Assembly (NCBI GenBank): GCA_027625915.1
Contig: JANTQA010000072.1
Location: 2,666,001 to 2,730,000 of the forward strand
Direction: 5' to 3'
Source: Anaeramoeba flamelloides
Lineage: Eukaryota; Metamonada; Anaeramoebidae
DNA: 64,000 nt
Below are positions 35,068-46,425 of the stretch, piece by piece. The position numbers and the translations under genes are program-made. Under the pieces are notes generated by a model. That model was not told where the DNA came from and did not search any database. It saw nothing but the letters and a program-made list of their open reading frames with translations. Each line of letters begins with the position of its first letter. Positions within the stretch are counted from its first letter, which is position 1.

Positions 35068-36030
35068 CTGTTGTCAAAATAAAGTGTGTAGAAAAGTTTA
35101 ATCCCTGTTTCCAAAAAACTAAGTGTGTTTTTTTGTTATAGAAGGCCTGTACATTAACCAATCAAAGAAAATGATAATAAACACTAATTAAATATGTTTT
35201 TGGTTTCTATAAGTTCTAATATTTAAAAAGAAATTCAAAAAATAAAAGATCAAATTGCAAAATTTATCTCAAAAAATAGAGTAAATAGTTAATAAAATTT
35301 TTATCAATCCAAAAAAAACAAAAAATTTCAAAAAAAATTGAGTAAATTTACTTAAAATTTTCACAAAGTTCATTCCTAATTTAAATTTGTCAATCAACTT
35401 CAAGGGATTTCCTTTCAAATTTGATTTGAACAGGGATATTATTATTTGGTAAGTACAGTGGTGTAAATAACCCGTTCAGACAACCTTTAACCCATTACTA
35501 AAATTTAACTCGTGTTTTTTTTTCAGACTTGGGTATTTAAAGACCAGAAATCACACTTATAGATTCTTGGTTCAGAACCAAATTGGCTTTAAAGGTTAGA
35601 TCTTTGATTAATCAAAATGGCACAATTATATTAAATGCTTTTGTTTTAAAAATTTCTTCATATTTTTACAAAATTTGTGAGATTAAATGATATTTTTATA
35701 AAAATTCAAAAAATGAAATTATGTTCATTTTTTTGTCAAAAAATTACATTTTAATCTTCCAGTATCTTCATAATTCTTTTTTAAAATTTATTTAAAGAAC
35801 CCTATTTCTTGTTTATACACTGTTGCCATCCCATTGATTTGTTTCTTTTATTTCTAGAGTCAGCCAATATTTTTTATATGAGTTAAATTTTAGTAATGGG
35901 TTAAAATAAAAAACACGGGTTAGTTACACCGCTGTAACTTTTATTTTCAATTGGATTAACAAGAAAAAAAAAAAAGTATTATATTTTGAGACACAGATTA
36001 CTCTTTGTTGTTAAATTAATGTAACAAAAT
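35068..36030 (-). mobile_element. MITE B, copy 2 (old), interrupted by MITE A
   Basis: Starts TA-CTGTTGTCAAAATAAAGTG at 35066-35087, the inverse of the B right end, and follows the B copy at 36127 through AACCAATCAAAGAAAATGAT and CAAATTTATCTC-like text up to about 35453. There MITE A (35456-35934) begins. After it, TTATATTTTGAGACACAGAT corresponds to B's TAATATTTTGAAACACGGAT, so B resumes. The far end is degraded, so the right border is approximate. Confidence 0.65.
35456..35934. mobile_element. MITE A, copy 2 (479 bp), inserted into MITE B copy 2
   Basis: Inverted ends CAGTGGTGTAAATAACCCGT and the inverse of CAGCGGTGTAACTAACCCGT; TA at 35454-35455 and 35935-35936. Terminal repeats run about 55 bp (through CCCATTACTAAAATTTAACT). 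It is uninterrupted and shows the empty site for MITE B copy 1. Confidence 0.9.
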
Positions 36031-36126
36031 TTTCATTCAGCTTTCCAATAAAAAGATTTTATCAAACAATGATACTTATCAAATTTTTAATTCTGAATTG
36101 AAAAAGAAGCTTAAATTATTGATTTA

Positions 36127-36603
36127 CTGTAGTCAAAATAAAGCATGCAAAAAAATTTAATGCGTGTTTCAAAATAAAAAGCGTGTTTTTTTGTTATAGA
36201 AAACCTATACATTAACCAATCAAAGAAACCAATAATAAACCCGAAAAAAATATGGTATTGGTTTCTTAAAGTTCGATTATTTAAAAAGAAATTCTAAAAA
36301 TGAAGGATCAAATTTCAAAATTTATCTCAAAAAATAGAGTTAATTTTTTTGAAAATTTTAATAATAAAAAAAACTAAAAAATTCAAAAAAATTGAGAATA
36401 TATTGGAAAATTTTCAACAAATTGCATGAATAATTTAAATTTTTCTGAAAATAACCAGGCCTTTACTTTCAAAATTGATTTGAACTTAGGTATACTATTT
36501 GGTAGTTGATTGGATGTTACATTGGTAAAAGAATAAAAAAAAGCAATGATAATATTTTGAAACACGGATTATAGTAGTTGTGCACGCATTATTTTGATCA
36601 CTG
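36127..36603 (-). mobile_element. MITE B, copy 3 (477 bp), intact
   Basis: Ends CTGTAGTCAAAATAAAGCAT and TTATTTTGATCACTG, with TA at 36125-36126 and 36604-36605. Same length as copy 1 within one base. It sits between inverted pieces near 36010-36035 and 36655-36700 (TTTTCATTCAGCTTTCCAA and GGAAAATCTGAATGAAAAT), so it may have inserted into the loop of yet another palindromic unit. Confidence 0.85.
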
Positions 36604-37001
36604 TACTTTTAAGAATTTATGACTTTAATGATTTGTTTTTCATGAAAGGTTTGTGTTTTTTTTTTGGAAAATCTGAATGAAAATTTTGAACTTTTTATTT
36701 GTCAATTAACAGTATAGTCTTTGTCACGACTTCTTGTGATCACTGTCTTGTTTAATTGATGAAAAAAGTATTATTCAAAAATCCTTTTGGATTTAGATTG
36801 TTTCTTCAAAACAAAGTATTTTCAAGCACTTCACAGATAAAGAAAAATGTTTTTTTCAAGAAGGTGGTAACTATTCGTTAAAATTTCAATAAAAAAAAAT
36901 TGATAATAATTAGTCTTTTTAACAACTCTCTTTTTCAGCACCTAAAGAAAAAGAAACTTTCTTGGCAAAAGATTCAAAATTATTTTTTACTTTTATATCA
37001 A

Positions 37002-40000
37002 ATGAATCTTATTTATCTATCAGGTAAGAAGGAAAGGTACAGCTTTCTTGTTGACCCAAAAACGTCTAATCTTCCTTTTTGGACAGCAGTTACCAAAATT
37101 GAAAATCAAAAGCAAATAAAAAAAATTGTTACTGTTGGTGAGGGGTGGACAGACTCTCTGAGGTGTTTAATTTGGAAAAAAAACGATAAACTTGAATACT
37201 ATCAAGAAGAAAAAAAAATAGAGAAGGGAAAAGAGACAGAATTAGAACCTGAAGTCAAGTTTGGTCAGGGACAAATAATAGAAAATAACGAAAAAGATTC
37301 CAGCAACCAAAGCCCTTTCGGTAATTTTCCATCAAAAATGGGGACAAATGAAAAAGATCAAGTAACCACAAAAACAGCATCTTCAAGTGGGTTTACAGTT
37401 TTAGATGGGCCTGATCTCTTTTCTTTTATGGAAAAATTTAAAAAAGAAATCGAAAAAAAAGAACAAATTAGAAAAGAAAAAGAAGATCAAAAAGAAGATC
37501 AAAAAGAAAAAGAAGATCAAAAAGAAGATCAAAAAGAAAAAGAAAATGAAAAAGAAAATGAAAATGAAAATGAAAATGAAAAAGAAAATAAAGATGAAAA
37601 AGAAAAAGAAGAAGAAAATGAAAAAGAAAAAGAAGGTAAAGAAAAACAACAAGAACAAATGAAAAAAGAAAAAGAGTCGAATTCTTCAAACCAAAACCAC
37701 TCAAAAAAATATGAATTTAGCTTACCTCATTACGAACAAATTAAAAATATCTATTCGGGTGAATCAAATTTTTTAATTTTATCAAAATCTGGTAAGGTCT
37801 ATTCTTTAACTGAACTGGTGTGCTGTAAAATATGGAAAGTTCCACATGAAAATCCAGAAGAAAGTAATGGTCGTGGGTTAAGAATAAGGCTTGTTCCATT
37901 TTTTGAACAGAATAATTTAAAAGTTAGATCAATTGCTATGGGATCTTCTTCAAATTATTTTTTATGTTATGGCGGCAAACTTTATGACTTGTCCCCAAGT
38001 AATTCCCCCCCCCTTTTTTTTGTCTTTCTGTCTTTTTTTCTTTTATTCTAGAATCATTTGGATCATAAGGGTTTTAAAATTCGAGAAAAGTTATTAAAGA
38101 TTAAAATAGGGAAAAACTTTTCATCTCATCTTATTTTGTTTTGTTTTATTCCTGTTATTGGTTGTCAGTTATCTACCCGACTTAAACAACAAAATAGAAA
38201 ATTAGTCTTCAATGGTACTCTATAAGAGGCTTGTGAAATGGAAATGAGCTTATTATATTTAAATTGATATCTTGTTCCAAGATATCCATAAATAAATAAA
38301 ACAAATTAAGGAACTAGTATATATTAAATTTTTTTAGGTAAATTTAATAGAGATTTAGAATTTTTTTTGCCAATTACTTAGATTTGAAATCAAAGTGAAA
38401 AACTTCTTAGTATAGTAATGAAATCTCGATAAATGGCATTCATTAAATTTAGTTATTGTTTTTATAGAAATAAAAAATTGTTCCTTTTTTTTACTTTTTT
38501 GAAAGTTGCTTTTTTTCAACTTTTCGCAAAAATACAAAAAATAAAAAAAAATATGATCAAGAAAGCAAAACCTTGTTATGTTTGTGGAAGGCGTACAAAA
38601 AATAGTTTGAAAAATAAACCTGAAAAGTTTTTTTTGGATTTGCATGAAAAAACAGTTTGATTCGAAAAAAATATACAATATATGCTTTACTCTTAATAAA
38701 GGATTTTCTTTCTTTTCTTGTACCATTCTTTTTTTTCATGAATCTACCTTTTCAGTTTACACACTTTTGTTTTTGTTGAATTTGAAGTTTTTTTAAGTGT
38801 TCACAAATTACCATCCCAAAAGTTTTTGTCAGAGTCAAAAAAAAATCAAAGAAAAGAATAAGAACTATTTTTTTAAAAAGTAATTATTGATAAAACAAAT
38901 TGAGTTCTTTATAGAGTCAAGTTGGATGAACAAAAGTGAAAGAGAAAATATTAACTGGTTATAAATTATTTTTTCGTTTTTAAAAAAGAGAATAAATATT
39001 AATTTTGAGAAAATAATTAAATCCAAAATTAATCAAAAAATTCTCGTCCGTTAAAGATCTTTTTTTTAAAAAAAATTTTTAAAAGTCACTTTTTTTGACA
39101 GAACTGTATAATTTTAAAAAAACAAGAACTAAAAGTTCTAACATTGAAAAAAATTATCTATTTTCAATTCTAAACATATTTCAAGATAAGGATTCCTTAT
39201 TTAGTTATTGGTCAAAAAAAAAATTAATAGAGACTAGTCCCTTAAACAAATATTTTTCCCACTGAGATGATTAGCCTCACCATAGATTTGTCGATAATTA
39301 AAGTTTGTTGTGTTTGGGTACAAATAATATTAGTGATGGAGAGTACAAATGGTTCTAAAAAATCTATTAGAAAAGATTATTGTACAATAAATTATTAGAT
39401 TTTTTAAAAAATGAAAATATTTAAAAAATTTCTAAATAAAGATTTAGGAATTAGTGTTGTAACTTCGAGTGCCGTAGAGTGCCTAGCTTTTTTTTTTAAT
39501 TTTTGAAATTAAAAAAAAAGCTAACGGCGGTTTTCCAGAATTCAAAAGAATAGAGAAAAATCAAAGATTTTACTCATTTTTTTTTAAATTCTGGAAAAGC
39601 TAACGGCGTTTTTTTTTGTTAATTCTCGTTTTTGTTTCGGAAGTGTTCTAGGTTTTTTTTACTTTTTGAAATAAACAGAAAATTTTAATAAATTTTCGGT
39701 TTATTACAATAATTAAAAAAAACCTAACGAAAATCTATCGGTTTTCGGAATAAACCTAAAAATATCAAGAAAATCTAACATCAAATATGAGGAATTAAAA
39801 ACTCCTCCTTTAAATTACAAAAAAAAATAATATAAATAAAAATAAAATATCCTTTTTTAAAAAAAATTATTATTTTTATAATTTGTTTTGGATTTGTATT
39901 TACTAATAAAATTATCATAATATCAACTTAGATCAAAATGAAAACAAAGAAATCCCAAAATTAATTTCTGAAAATGTTTCAAGAGTTTTTTCAGGGCCTG

Positions 40001-41247
40001 GTTCAGATCACTATTTCTTTACAACGACAAACAATGAATTATTTGCATATGGTACGAACAGAAGTGGTGAATTATCGATGGGTAATTACAATTATTCTAA
40101 GGAACCTCAAAAAGTTCTAAATTGGAAAGCCAATGATATTTTAATTATTCATTGCTTTTATACACATTCTATTTTAATTACCACTAGTGGGGAAACCTAT
40201 AGTTGTGGTCATCGTGAATATAATGGATTTGGAAAAGAAATGGCAATTTTTACCAAGATTGGTAAATTAAAAAATAAAAAAATCACTCAAGTAAATGGAG
40301 GCGATTACCATACATATGTATTATCATCTGACAACGAATTATATGGTTGGGGGTTGGATTATAGCAATCGCCCAACCGACGAATATCACAAATCCTATGA
40401 TTATTATGAAAAGATGAAAACCCACAAAATTGATTTACCTCAGTTTTTTCAACAAAAAATGAAGAATGGCACTTGGAGAAAATTAAATATATGTTGTGGA
40501 TCCAAATCCACATACCTTTACCCAAAATATATTAATTCTTTAATGGAAGATTTTAGCAATTTGTTTCATTCAAAAAAATATTGCGATTCAAAATTATTCA
40601 TTCCTGTAAATAATAATAAAAGTGAAAATGGAAAGGGAAATGGAAATGAAATAATAAAAATACCAGTCCATAAATTATTAGTTGAATTAAGAACAGGGAT
40701 GACAATAAGCGAAATCCAAAAAATTATAAATCAAAATAATTACATCACACACAAAATACTCAAAAGTCTATTAAAATGGGTTTATTTAGATAAAATTAAC
40801 AACCCAATATTTCTTGAAAAAATATTTAATTCATTGAATTTAAATTTCCCACCTGAAAATGTATTTGGAAGTGATTTATTAAAATTATTTAATGAACAAG
40901 AATCAATGGATTTTAAAATTTTGGTGAAAAAAAATAAAGATAAGGAAGAGAACGGAATTTTTGAAGAAATTCCAGTTCATAAATTAATCTTATTAACAAG
41001 ATCTGGACTATTTAGGGATATGTTTGAGAATTTAAATGAAAAGGAAAAAAATATTAATCAAATTAGGGATTATACCAAAAAATCAGTAGAAAGTTTAACT
41101 ATTTTGATCAAATATTTTTATACTGATACAATTGAAACTACCGCTGAACATGATCCTTTACTAGTTTTAAAAGAATTAGAAGATGCTGTTGAATATTACC
41201 AATTAAATGAAAATTCTGATATAATTGAACAATTAAATGATATTTGA
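37002..41247 (+). CDS. RCC1-repeat and double-BTB protein
   Basis: By family, an RCC1 beta-propeller with C-terminal BTB domains, usually adaptors for cullin-3 ubiquitin ligases or cytoskeletal scaffolds. Exons 37002-37998 and 39932-41247 join in phase (A|AT) over a 1933-nt intron, giving 770 residues. The start is the MNLIYLSGKK methionine, which begins the propeller. RCC1-like blades include FLILSKSGKVYSL, ELFAYGTNRSGELSMG, LITTSGETYSCG and TYVLSSDNELYGWG. Residues of about 145-235 are an acidic-basic KE/KEN repeat, probably disordered. Two BTB-like segments follow: the first (about 555-640) is diverged but keeps IPVHKLLVELRTG; the second (about 662-745) is typical (FEEIPVHKLILLTRSGLF). The intron starts GTAATT, contains a C(9) tract, a long TTAA element and a hairpin cluster. 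Confidence 0.9.
38306..39245 (+). mobile_element. element D, long form (about 0.94 kb), in the RCC1-BTB intron
   Basis: The left end TTAAGGAACTAGTATATATT and right end TAGAGACTAGTCCCTTAA match the ends of the 181-bp MITE D, and both terminal regions continue as in D (TTGCCAATTACTTAGATTTG; AACATATTTCAAGATAAGG). About 760 bp of unrelated sequence replaces the join. It includes 38553-38660, which reads MIKKAKPCYVCGRRTKNS. CxxC with a following basic run recalls the C-terminal zinc finger of piggyBac transposases, which also use TTAA. That link is speculative; a later insertion into a short D is the alternative. Confidence 0.5.
39465..39790. repeat. compound palindromic repeat K, copy 5
   Basis: Starts GAGTGCCGTAGAGTGCCTAG. 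Hairpin 1 (CTAGCTTTTTTTTTTAATTT with its inverse before CTAACGGCGG), hairpin 2 (CCAGAATTCAAAAGAATAGA with TTTTAAATTCTGGAAAAGC) and hairpin 3 (GTTCTAGGTTTTTTTTACTT with AAAAAAAACCTAACG). It ends CTATCGGTTTTCGGAATAAA. In the RCC1-BTB intron. Confidence 0.75.
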
Positions 41248-41268
41248 AAATAATTTGATCTCATTCAA

Positions 41269-41753
41269 TATATATATAAACTAATTTCAATAATAGAGGG
41301 CCCAAATTTTTTTATTGAAAATTTTTATTATTCGTTAAATAATTAATTCAAATAATATATAAATTAATTATTTGAATGTTATTTCATAATAATTAATAGT
41401 AATTGAGATAAAATTAATTAAAATTAATATTTTAAATTAATATTTTGAATTTTTAAAGATTTTCTCAAAAAAATTTTCAATTGGAAAGAAATTTTAATTT
41501 TATATTTTTTTTCATTTTTTCATTTTTTCTTTTTATTTTCTTTTTTGATTCATTTTCTGATTTTGGATATTGAATTTTTTACTAATATTTTTTACATGTT
41601 AGAGAATTATAGAAATAATTTAAATGAAAGAGAAATTCGATTAAATATAATACTATTATATGAAGAGGGGATAAGTCAAAGAAAAATTGCAGAAAGATTG
41701 AATATAACAAGAAAAAAAGTTAGATATTGGATAAAAAAATTTCAAATAAAAAA

Positions 41754-41790
<37 letters not shown>

Positions 41791-41795
41791 TTCTT

Positions 41796-41836
<41 letters not shown>

Positions 41837-43082
41837 TTTTTTAGTACGTTAGAAAATACATATTCAACAGGTCGAAAAAAGAAAACAAAACGAGGAAACA
41901 AAAATCTTATTGAAAATATTACAAAAGATAATCGTAAAATGAGTTGCAAAAAATTAAAATCTTTTTTATCAAATAACCACGATATAAATCTATCAACAAC
42001 AACAATTTACAATATTAGAAAAGAACTTAAATTTAATTTTTTATTACCAAAAAAAAGAACACTGCTAACAAATAAACAAAAAGAAAAAAGATTAAAATTT
42101 GCAAAAAATATCTCAACAATCCTATTGATTGGAAGAAAGTGATTTTTACAGATGAAAAATGGTTTTATTTTTTCTGGTTTAAAAAGAAAAATTTGGAGAC
42201 AAACTGGTGAAAGAGATGGTATGTTTTTTTTTTTTTTTTTTTTTTTAATTCATCTCATTTTTTTGAATATTTAAAATAACAAGTTAATTCTCTTCATTCA
42301 ATTTTGCAAAAAAATTAAAATAAATAAAAAATTTTAAATATTTTTTTTATAATAGATTCAGTTTTTTGAGAGGTTTACTAAATTTATACCAAAAGTAATG
42401 TTTTTTGGTGGAATAAATTATTCATATCAATCTACATTAATTAAGTGTCCAAAAATAGTAAACTCGGAATCTTATCAAAAAAAACATTATTTCCAGAAGT
42501 AAAATTTTTTTCTGGAATGGATAATCTTTTGGTAAAAAACAATGGATATTGATGCAAGATGGAGCTACTTCGCATACATCAATATCAACAAAAGAGTATC
42601 TGAAAAAGAAATGTAATGTTTTAAAAAAATGGCCACCCAACTCACCGGATTTAAATCCAATTGAACATTTATGGGGGATTATGGACAAAAAAATAAGTGA
42701 CGAGACACCTAAAACAAAAAACCAATTAATTAAAAAATGTAGACAAGTTTGGAATAATATTGAATGGGAAATAATAGAAAATCTTTGCAATTCAATGGAA
42801 AAAAGATTAAGATTGGTAATAGAATTAAAAGGGGAATGCATTAATGGCTTTTATTAATTTGAAAAAATTACAAAAAGAAGGGCCCAAAAAAAAATTTTAT
42901 TTTTAAATATATTTTTTTTTATTTTTTATAAAAAGTTAATTCGAAATAAATAAAAACTCAACAAATATAATTTAGATTATTTAATTTTTATTTTAATTGT
43001 TTTAAATATTCGTTAATTAATTATTATTTTTTTTATTATTATTTTGTGGGCCCCACTTTTTTGAATCTAGTTTATATATATA
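41269..43082 (+). mobile_element. Tc1/mariner element with TIRs (about 1.8 kb), decayed
   Basis: The ends are inverted: TATATATATAAACTA, then a diverged stretch and GGGCCCA on the left (41269-41313); the inverse on the right (43044-43082) has TATATATATAAACTAGATTC and GGGGCCCAC. TA repeats at the border hide the exact TA duplication. A subterminal AAGGGCCCAAAAA at about 42880 repeats the left end in direct orientation. It encloses a broken DD34E transposase. Confidence 0.85.
41596..42857 (+). pseudogene. Tc1/mariner transposase (DD34E), frameshifted
   Basis: N-terminal helix-turn-helix (RLNIILLYEEGISQRKIAER, then LNITRKKVRYWIKKFQ), second helix-turn-helix and DDE core: first Asp in VIFTDEKWF (about 42155), second in ILMQDGATSHTS (42546-42580) and Glu in SPDLNPIEHLWG, 34 residues later, as in Tc1. 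A GT-AG intron of 91 nt, almost all T (41754-41844), joins in phase; a second T-rich intron is likely at 42219-42355. At least three single-base frameshifts follow: one before IDWKKVIFTDEK (about 42120), one in the T run after it (about 42165) and one in a T run after the second intron (about 42365). The copy therefore cannot encode a whole transposase. All three catalytic residues are still readable, so decay is not very old. Confidence 0.9.
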
Positions 43083-43680
43083 AGCTATTTCCAAATAAGT
43101 GGGGTAACTTTATTTTAAAATATCATTATTAAAATTAATTCTCTTAAAAATATTTAAATATTCAAAATTACTAACAATCATTTATTGATTCTGAAGAATA
43201 ATTCAATCTATTTGTTTTTTAATATTGCGTTACCTTAAATAAAATAAATATAAAAGTTTCTAATCTTGATTTTATTTGATATCTTTTAGGTATGGAAATT
43301 GGTATTTATTTTTTTCTTTTTGGTCATAAAAATTGTTTTCTTAAGAGGGATTGTCTCGAAAACAATTCCAATGGAAGGAAAATCATATAACTGTATTTTA
43401 TTGTTTAAAAAATCGTTTGTGTACTTGTAGTATTACCCCTTTATTATTGAAATTCGCTACGCCTTGTTTTTCTTAAAAAAGTGTCATTTTTTTTTTTTTT
43501 TTTTTTTTTAGTAAATATTTTAATCATATTTTCAAATAAACACCTTATTCATTTATTCAATCAGTACTAATATTAAACTTAATTTTAGTATTACCAATTT
43601 TGGAATAAGAAACGTAACCAAAAGAAAACATTATCCGAATTATATAAAAAAAAATGCACCACTTTGATGGAAATAACTTA
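43081..43680 (+). mobile_element. TIR element I, copy 1 (about 0.6 kb)
   Basis: Left TAAGCTATTTCCAAATAAGT and right end, inverted, TAAGTTATTTCCATCAAAGT, are terminal repeats. It matches 59551-60136 over its length (TTCTAATCTTGATTTTATTT against TTCTGATCTTGATTTAGTCT; AACTGTATTTTATTGTTTAA). It starts exactly where the mariner ends, so the mariner probably inserted at or beside its border. No coding. Confidence 0.65.
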
Positions 43681-43879
43681 AAGACCCTATTTATTGAAAA
43701 ATTAATCTTGATTTCAACTTTTATAATACCTCTCTACCATATATATCACATATTATAAAAAAATTATTTGTACCAATGGTAAAAATTGTTTTATTAAAAA
43801 TAAAAAAAATGTCGACATTCCATTCTACCAAAGTAACTTTTTGAATTAATTAACTCTCGGATTATTTTCGTTTCAACAA

Positions 43880-45760
43880 AATGTTGAGAAAGTTGAGATA
43901 TTGGTTGTTGAAAACTGAGACAAACAAAAAGATTGTTAATACTAATTGGAATTTATCTATAAATATCAAAAGATGTTAAAAGCAACACTAAAAAAAGAAC
44001 CCTTTAAACTAACTTAATGGATCTTAGGAATCCAGTATTTAGAAGTTGTTCAATTCAAAATAATTCAAAGTAAGTGAAAATCAATAATGATTTAAAAGTT
44101 ATTCGAGATTTAAAAGTTAAACTTTTATTTCATTTTGATGAATGTAATTGAAAATAAAGGTTTGTACTTTTGTCTTTGTGAAATTTTAAGCCTATTATTC
44201 TTTTAAAAATCCCAATTTAAATAAAAGAAGTATTAATTCAAAATTTTTTTTCGAGTGTTCACAAAAAAATACAAATAAGAATATATTCACTTGAGGTTTT
44301 TGGTTATCAGGAAGTATGATGAAACGTTAAATACACTAATTCACTTTTTTCGAATTTTTAGTAAACCATGATTGTCATTCTAAATGGGAAAAAATTTTCA
44401 TTTCTTTTACAATACGATCTTTTCACAAAAACAGTTCTCAAAGAAATAGGTTGTAATTTGTTGTTCAATTTGTGAAAAGAAAATGAAAAAGAAGTTAAAA
44501 TTATTCTTTTTTCTTATTTAAATATAATTCAAACAATGAGCAAATTTTGTGGGTTATTTACTCTTTTAAATATCAAATTACCAAAAGGAGTCAAATTTTC
44601 AGTTGTTGGCGGCACTTTCTAAAGGCTTGATCTATATTTTTAGAAATTATCAAAAAAAATCAAAAAATTTAACAATTTAATTTTATTTTTTGAAAGTAAA
44701 CCAAAGATAATTACCTAAAAAAAAAGAAATTTCCAATTGAATTCCCTTTTGGCTTTTTTTATTCCCACAAAGACGTTTCAAATTAGATTTGAGAAAATAA
44801 ATAATTAAAGTGATCTTACAAAAATTCTAAAGTCCAAAAAAATCAACAGTTTTGATAGATCTAAAAGAGAACAAAACCTCAACGCTTTATTGAAAGTTTG
44901 ACTGTTATTTTTGTGGCAAAAAAGCAAATTTTCCCAATAAAAGTGGAAAAATGTTAAAGTTCTTTGATGGAGTAACTTGTAGAAATTAAAAAATCCTGAG
45001 AAACCAATTTTAGTGAACAGAATACAAGAAAATGAGTCTATAATGATATTTAAAAGAATTAGAATTTTTTTAAAAAACTTTGAAAAGAAAAATAATCTAC
45101 TGCGCGTTCAGTGGTGAAACAAGATTGTTCAATTTTTTCCTAATTTATCAAAATATTTTTTAACTTTTACAAGCAAGTTTTTCTAAAATTCAAATGTATT
45201 CTAATTGTTTTTTAAATAACAAATTACGTGCCTTTCCAAAATATCTTTGCCTCAGAATTAAATACTATTTTCTACTTAAAAGGTATTTGTAAAGTTTGGA
45301 AATATTAAAGTGAAAAATTGTGAATTATTTTTTAGGCAAAATATTCTAGTTCATTTCCAAAAGTAATTATTCCTTTCTCTGATAAACAATAACCAAGTTC
45401 TTTGAGGTAATTTTTTCAGAGAATTCGCTTTGTTCCTTTACACTTGAGCTGGTTGAGCTTTTACTGATTTCTGAGAAAACGAAAATAATCTTTAAAAAAA
45501 AAAAAAAGGTTTTCTTATTTTAATATTATTCACGCAAAATATTTCAAGTTTACAAGTCCATGACCTTTATCTCGGAAATAACTTTACTTAAAATATTATT
45601 CAAATTTTACTCATATCAAAGTATGAAAATTCTTTAAATTTCCAATCGTGAGTTCGTAATCAAATTTTCAAGTAAAGTTCGTACCTTTAACATGAGAAAG
45701 ATCACTCTATAAATGCCCACCGAAAATTGTCAACTACTCAGAAAGTATTCTTCAACCACA
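43880..45760 (+). pseudogene. decayed coding island, family unknown
   Basis: Several plus-strand stretches read like protein and are richer in G+C than the surroundings: MLRKLRYWLLKTETNKK (43881), MIVILNGKKFSFLLQYD with KEIGCNL (44369), MSKFCGLFTLLN and GVKFSVVGGTF (to 44622), CYFCGKKANFPNKSGK (about 44890), KPILVNRIQENESIMIFK (about 45005) and FPKVIIPFSD (about 45360). They do not form one open gene; there are many breaks. I cannot name the family. The CxxC segment resembles the one at 38565 (CYVCGRRTK). It could be a dead host gene or a dead transposon gene. Some parts also read plausibly on the other strand, so the limits are loose. Confidence 0.35.
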
Positions 45761-46425
45761 AAATAACACAAATCCTTTTTTGCAAAATTAAAATTTTTTT
45801 ATTTTGATCTTTTGTTTAAGGGAAAAAATGTTAAAATTAAATTTTTCAAGTAATTAAATTGAAAGAAGGTTGATTTTTTTTGAAAGAATAAAACCTAAAA
45901 TTTGTTACTTGTTGATATTTGTCTTTGTGAAAAGTCTTTCTTTGATTTTTTGAAAGAAAATATTCAAAAAATAACTTCAAAAAAAATTAAGTACTTGTTG
46001 GGTTTTTAAAAAAACTGGTGAGTGTTCTCTAATTTTTCAACCCGTCAATTTCTCACAATGGGAGATTTTTGAAAAAAGTTTACAATAAATAGATTTTTAA
46101 AGAAAGCAATATTATCAAAAGGAAAGTATTTTAGTTTAGTAACTGAGAGAAATTTTGCTCATGCTATCGATTTTTTTTCATGAATTGAATATAATTTGGT
46201 CTTGGAGAACTTTTAAGAACAAAAAAAAGTTGATAAAATATTTTATTTTTTTTTAGATTCTCTTGAGTTAAATAAAAACTTTTAAACAACCAAAATAATA
46301 TTTTTGAAAAAAATATCTTTGTTAACTCGAAAAGAACATTTATCCGCTATACCCATTAAAATATAGTGACTCTTTTTTTTTTTTTTTGAACCCCCGTCTT
46401 TAAACAATCAACACAAAAAACAAAT

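Noticed and set aside
37401-37704. Lys- and Phe-rich frames on both strands
   Set aside because: Shadows of the GAAAAA repeat in RCC1-BTB.
42437-42841. 134-codon minus-strand frame
   Set aside because: Antisense of the mariner DDE core.
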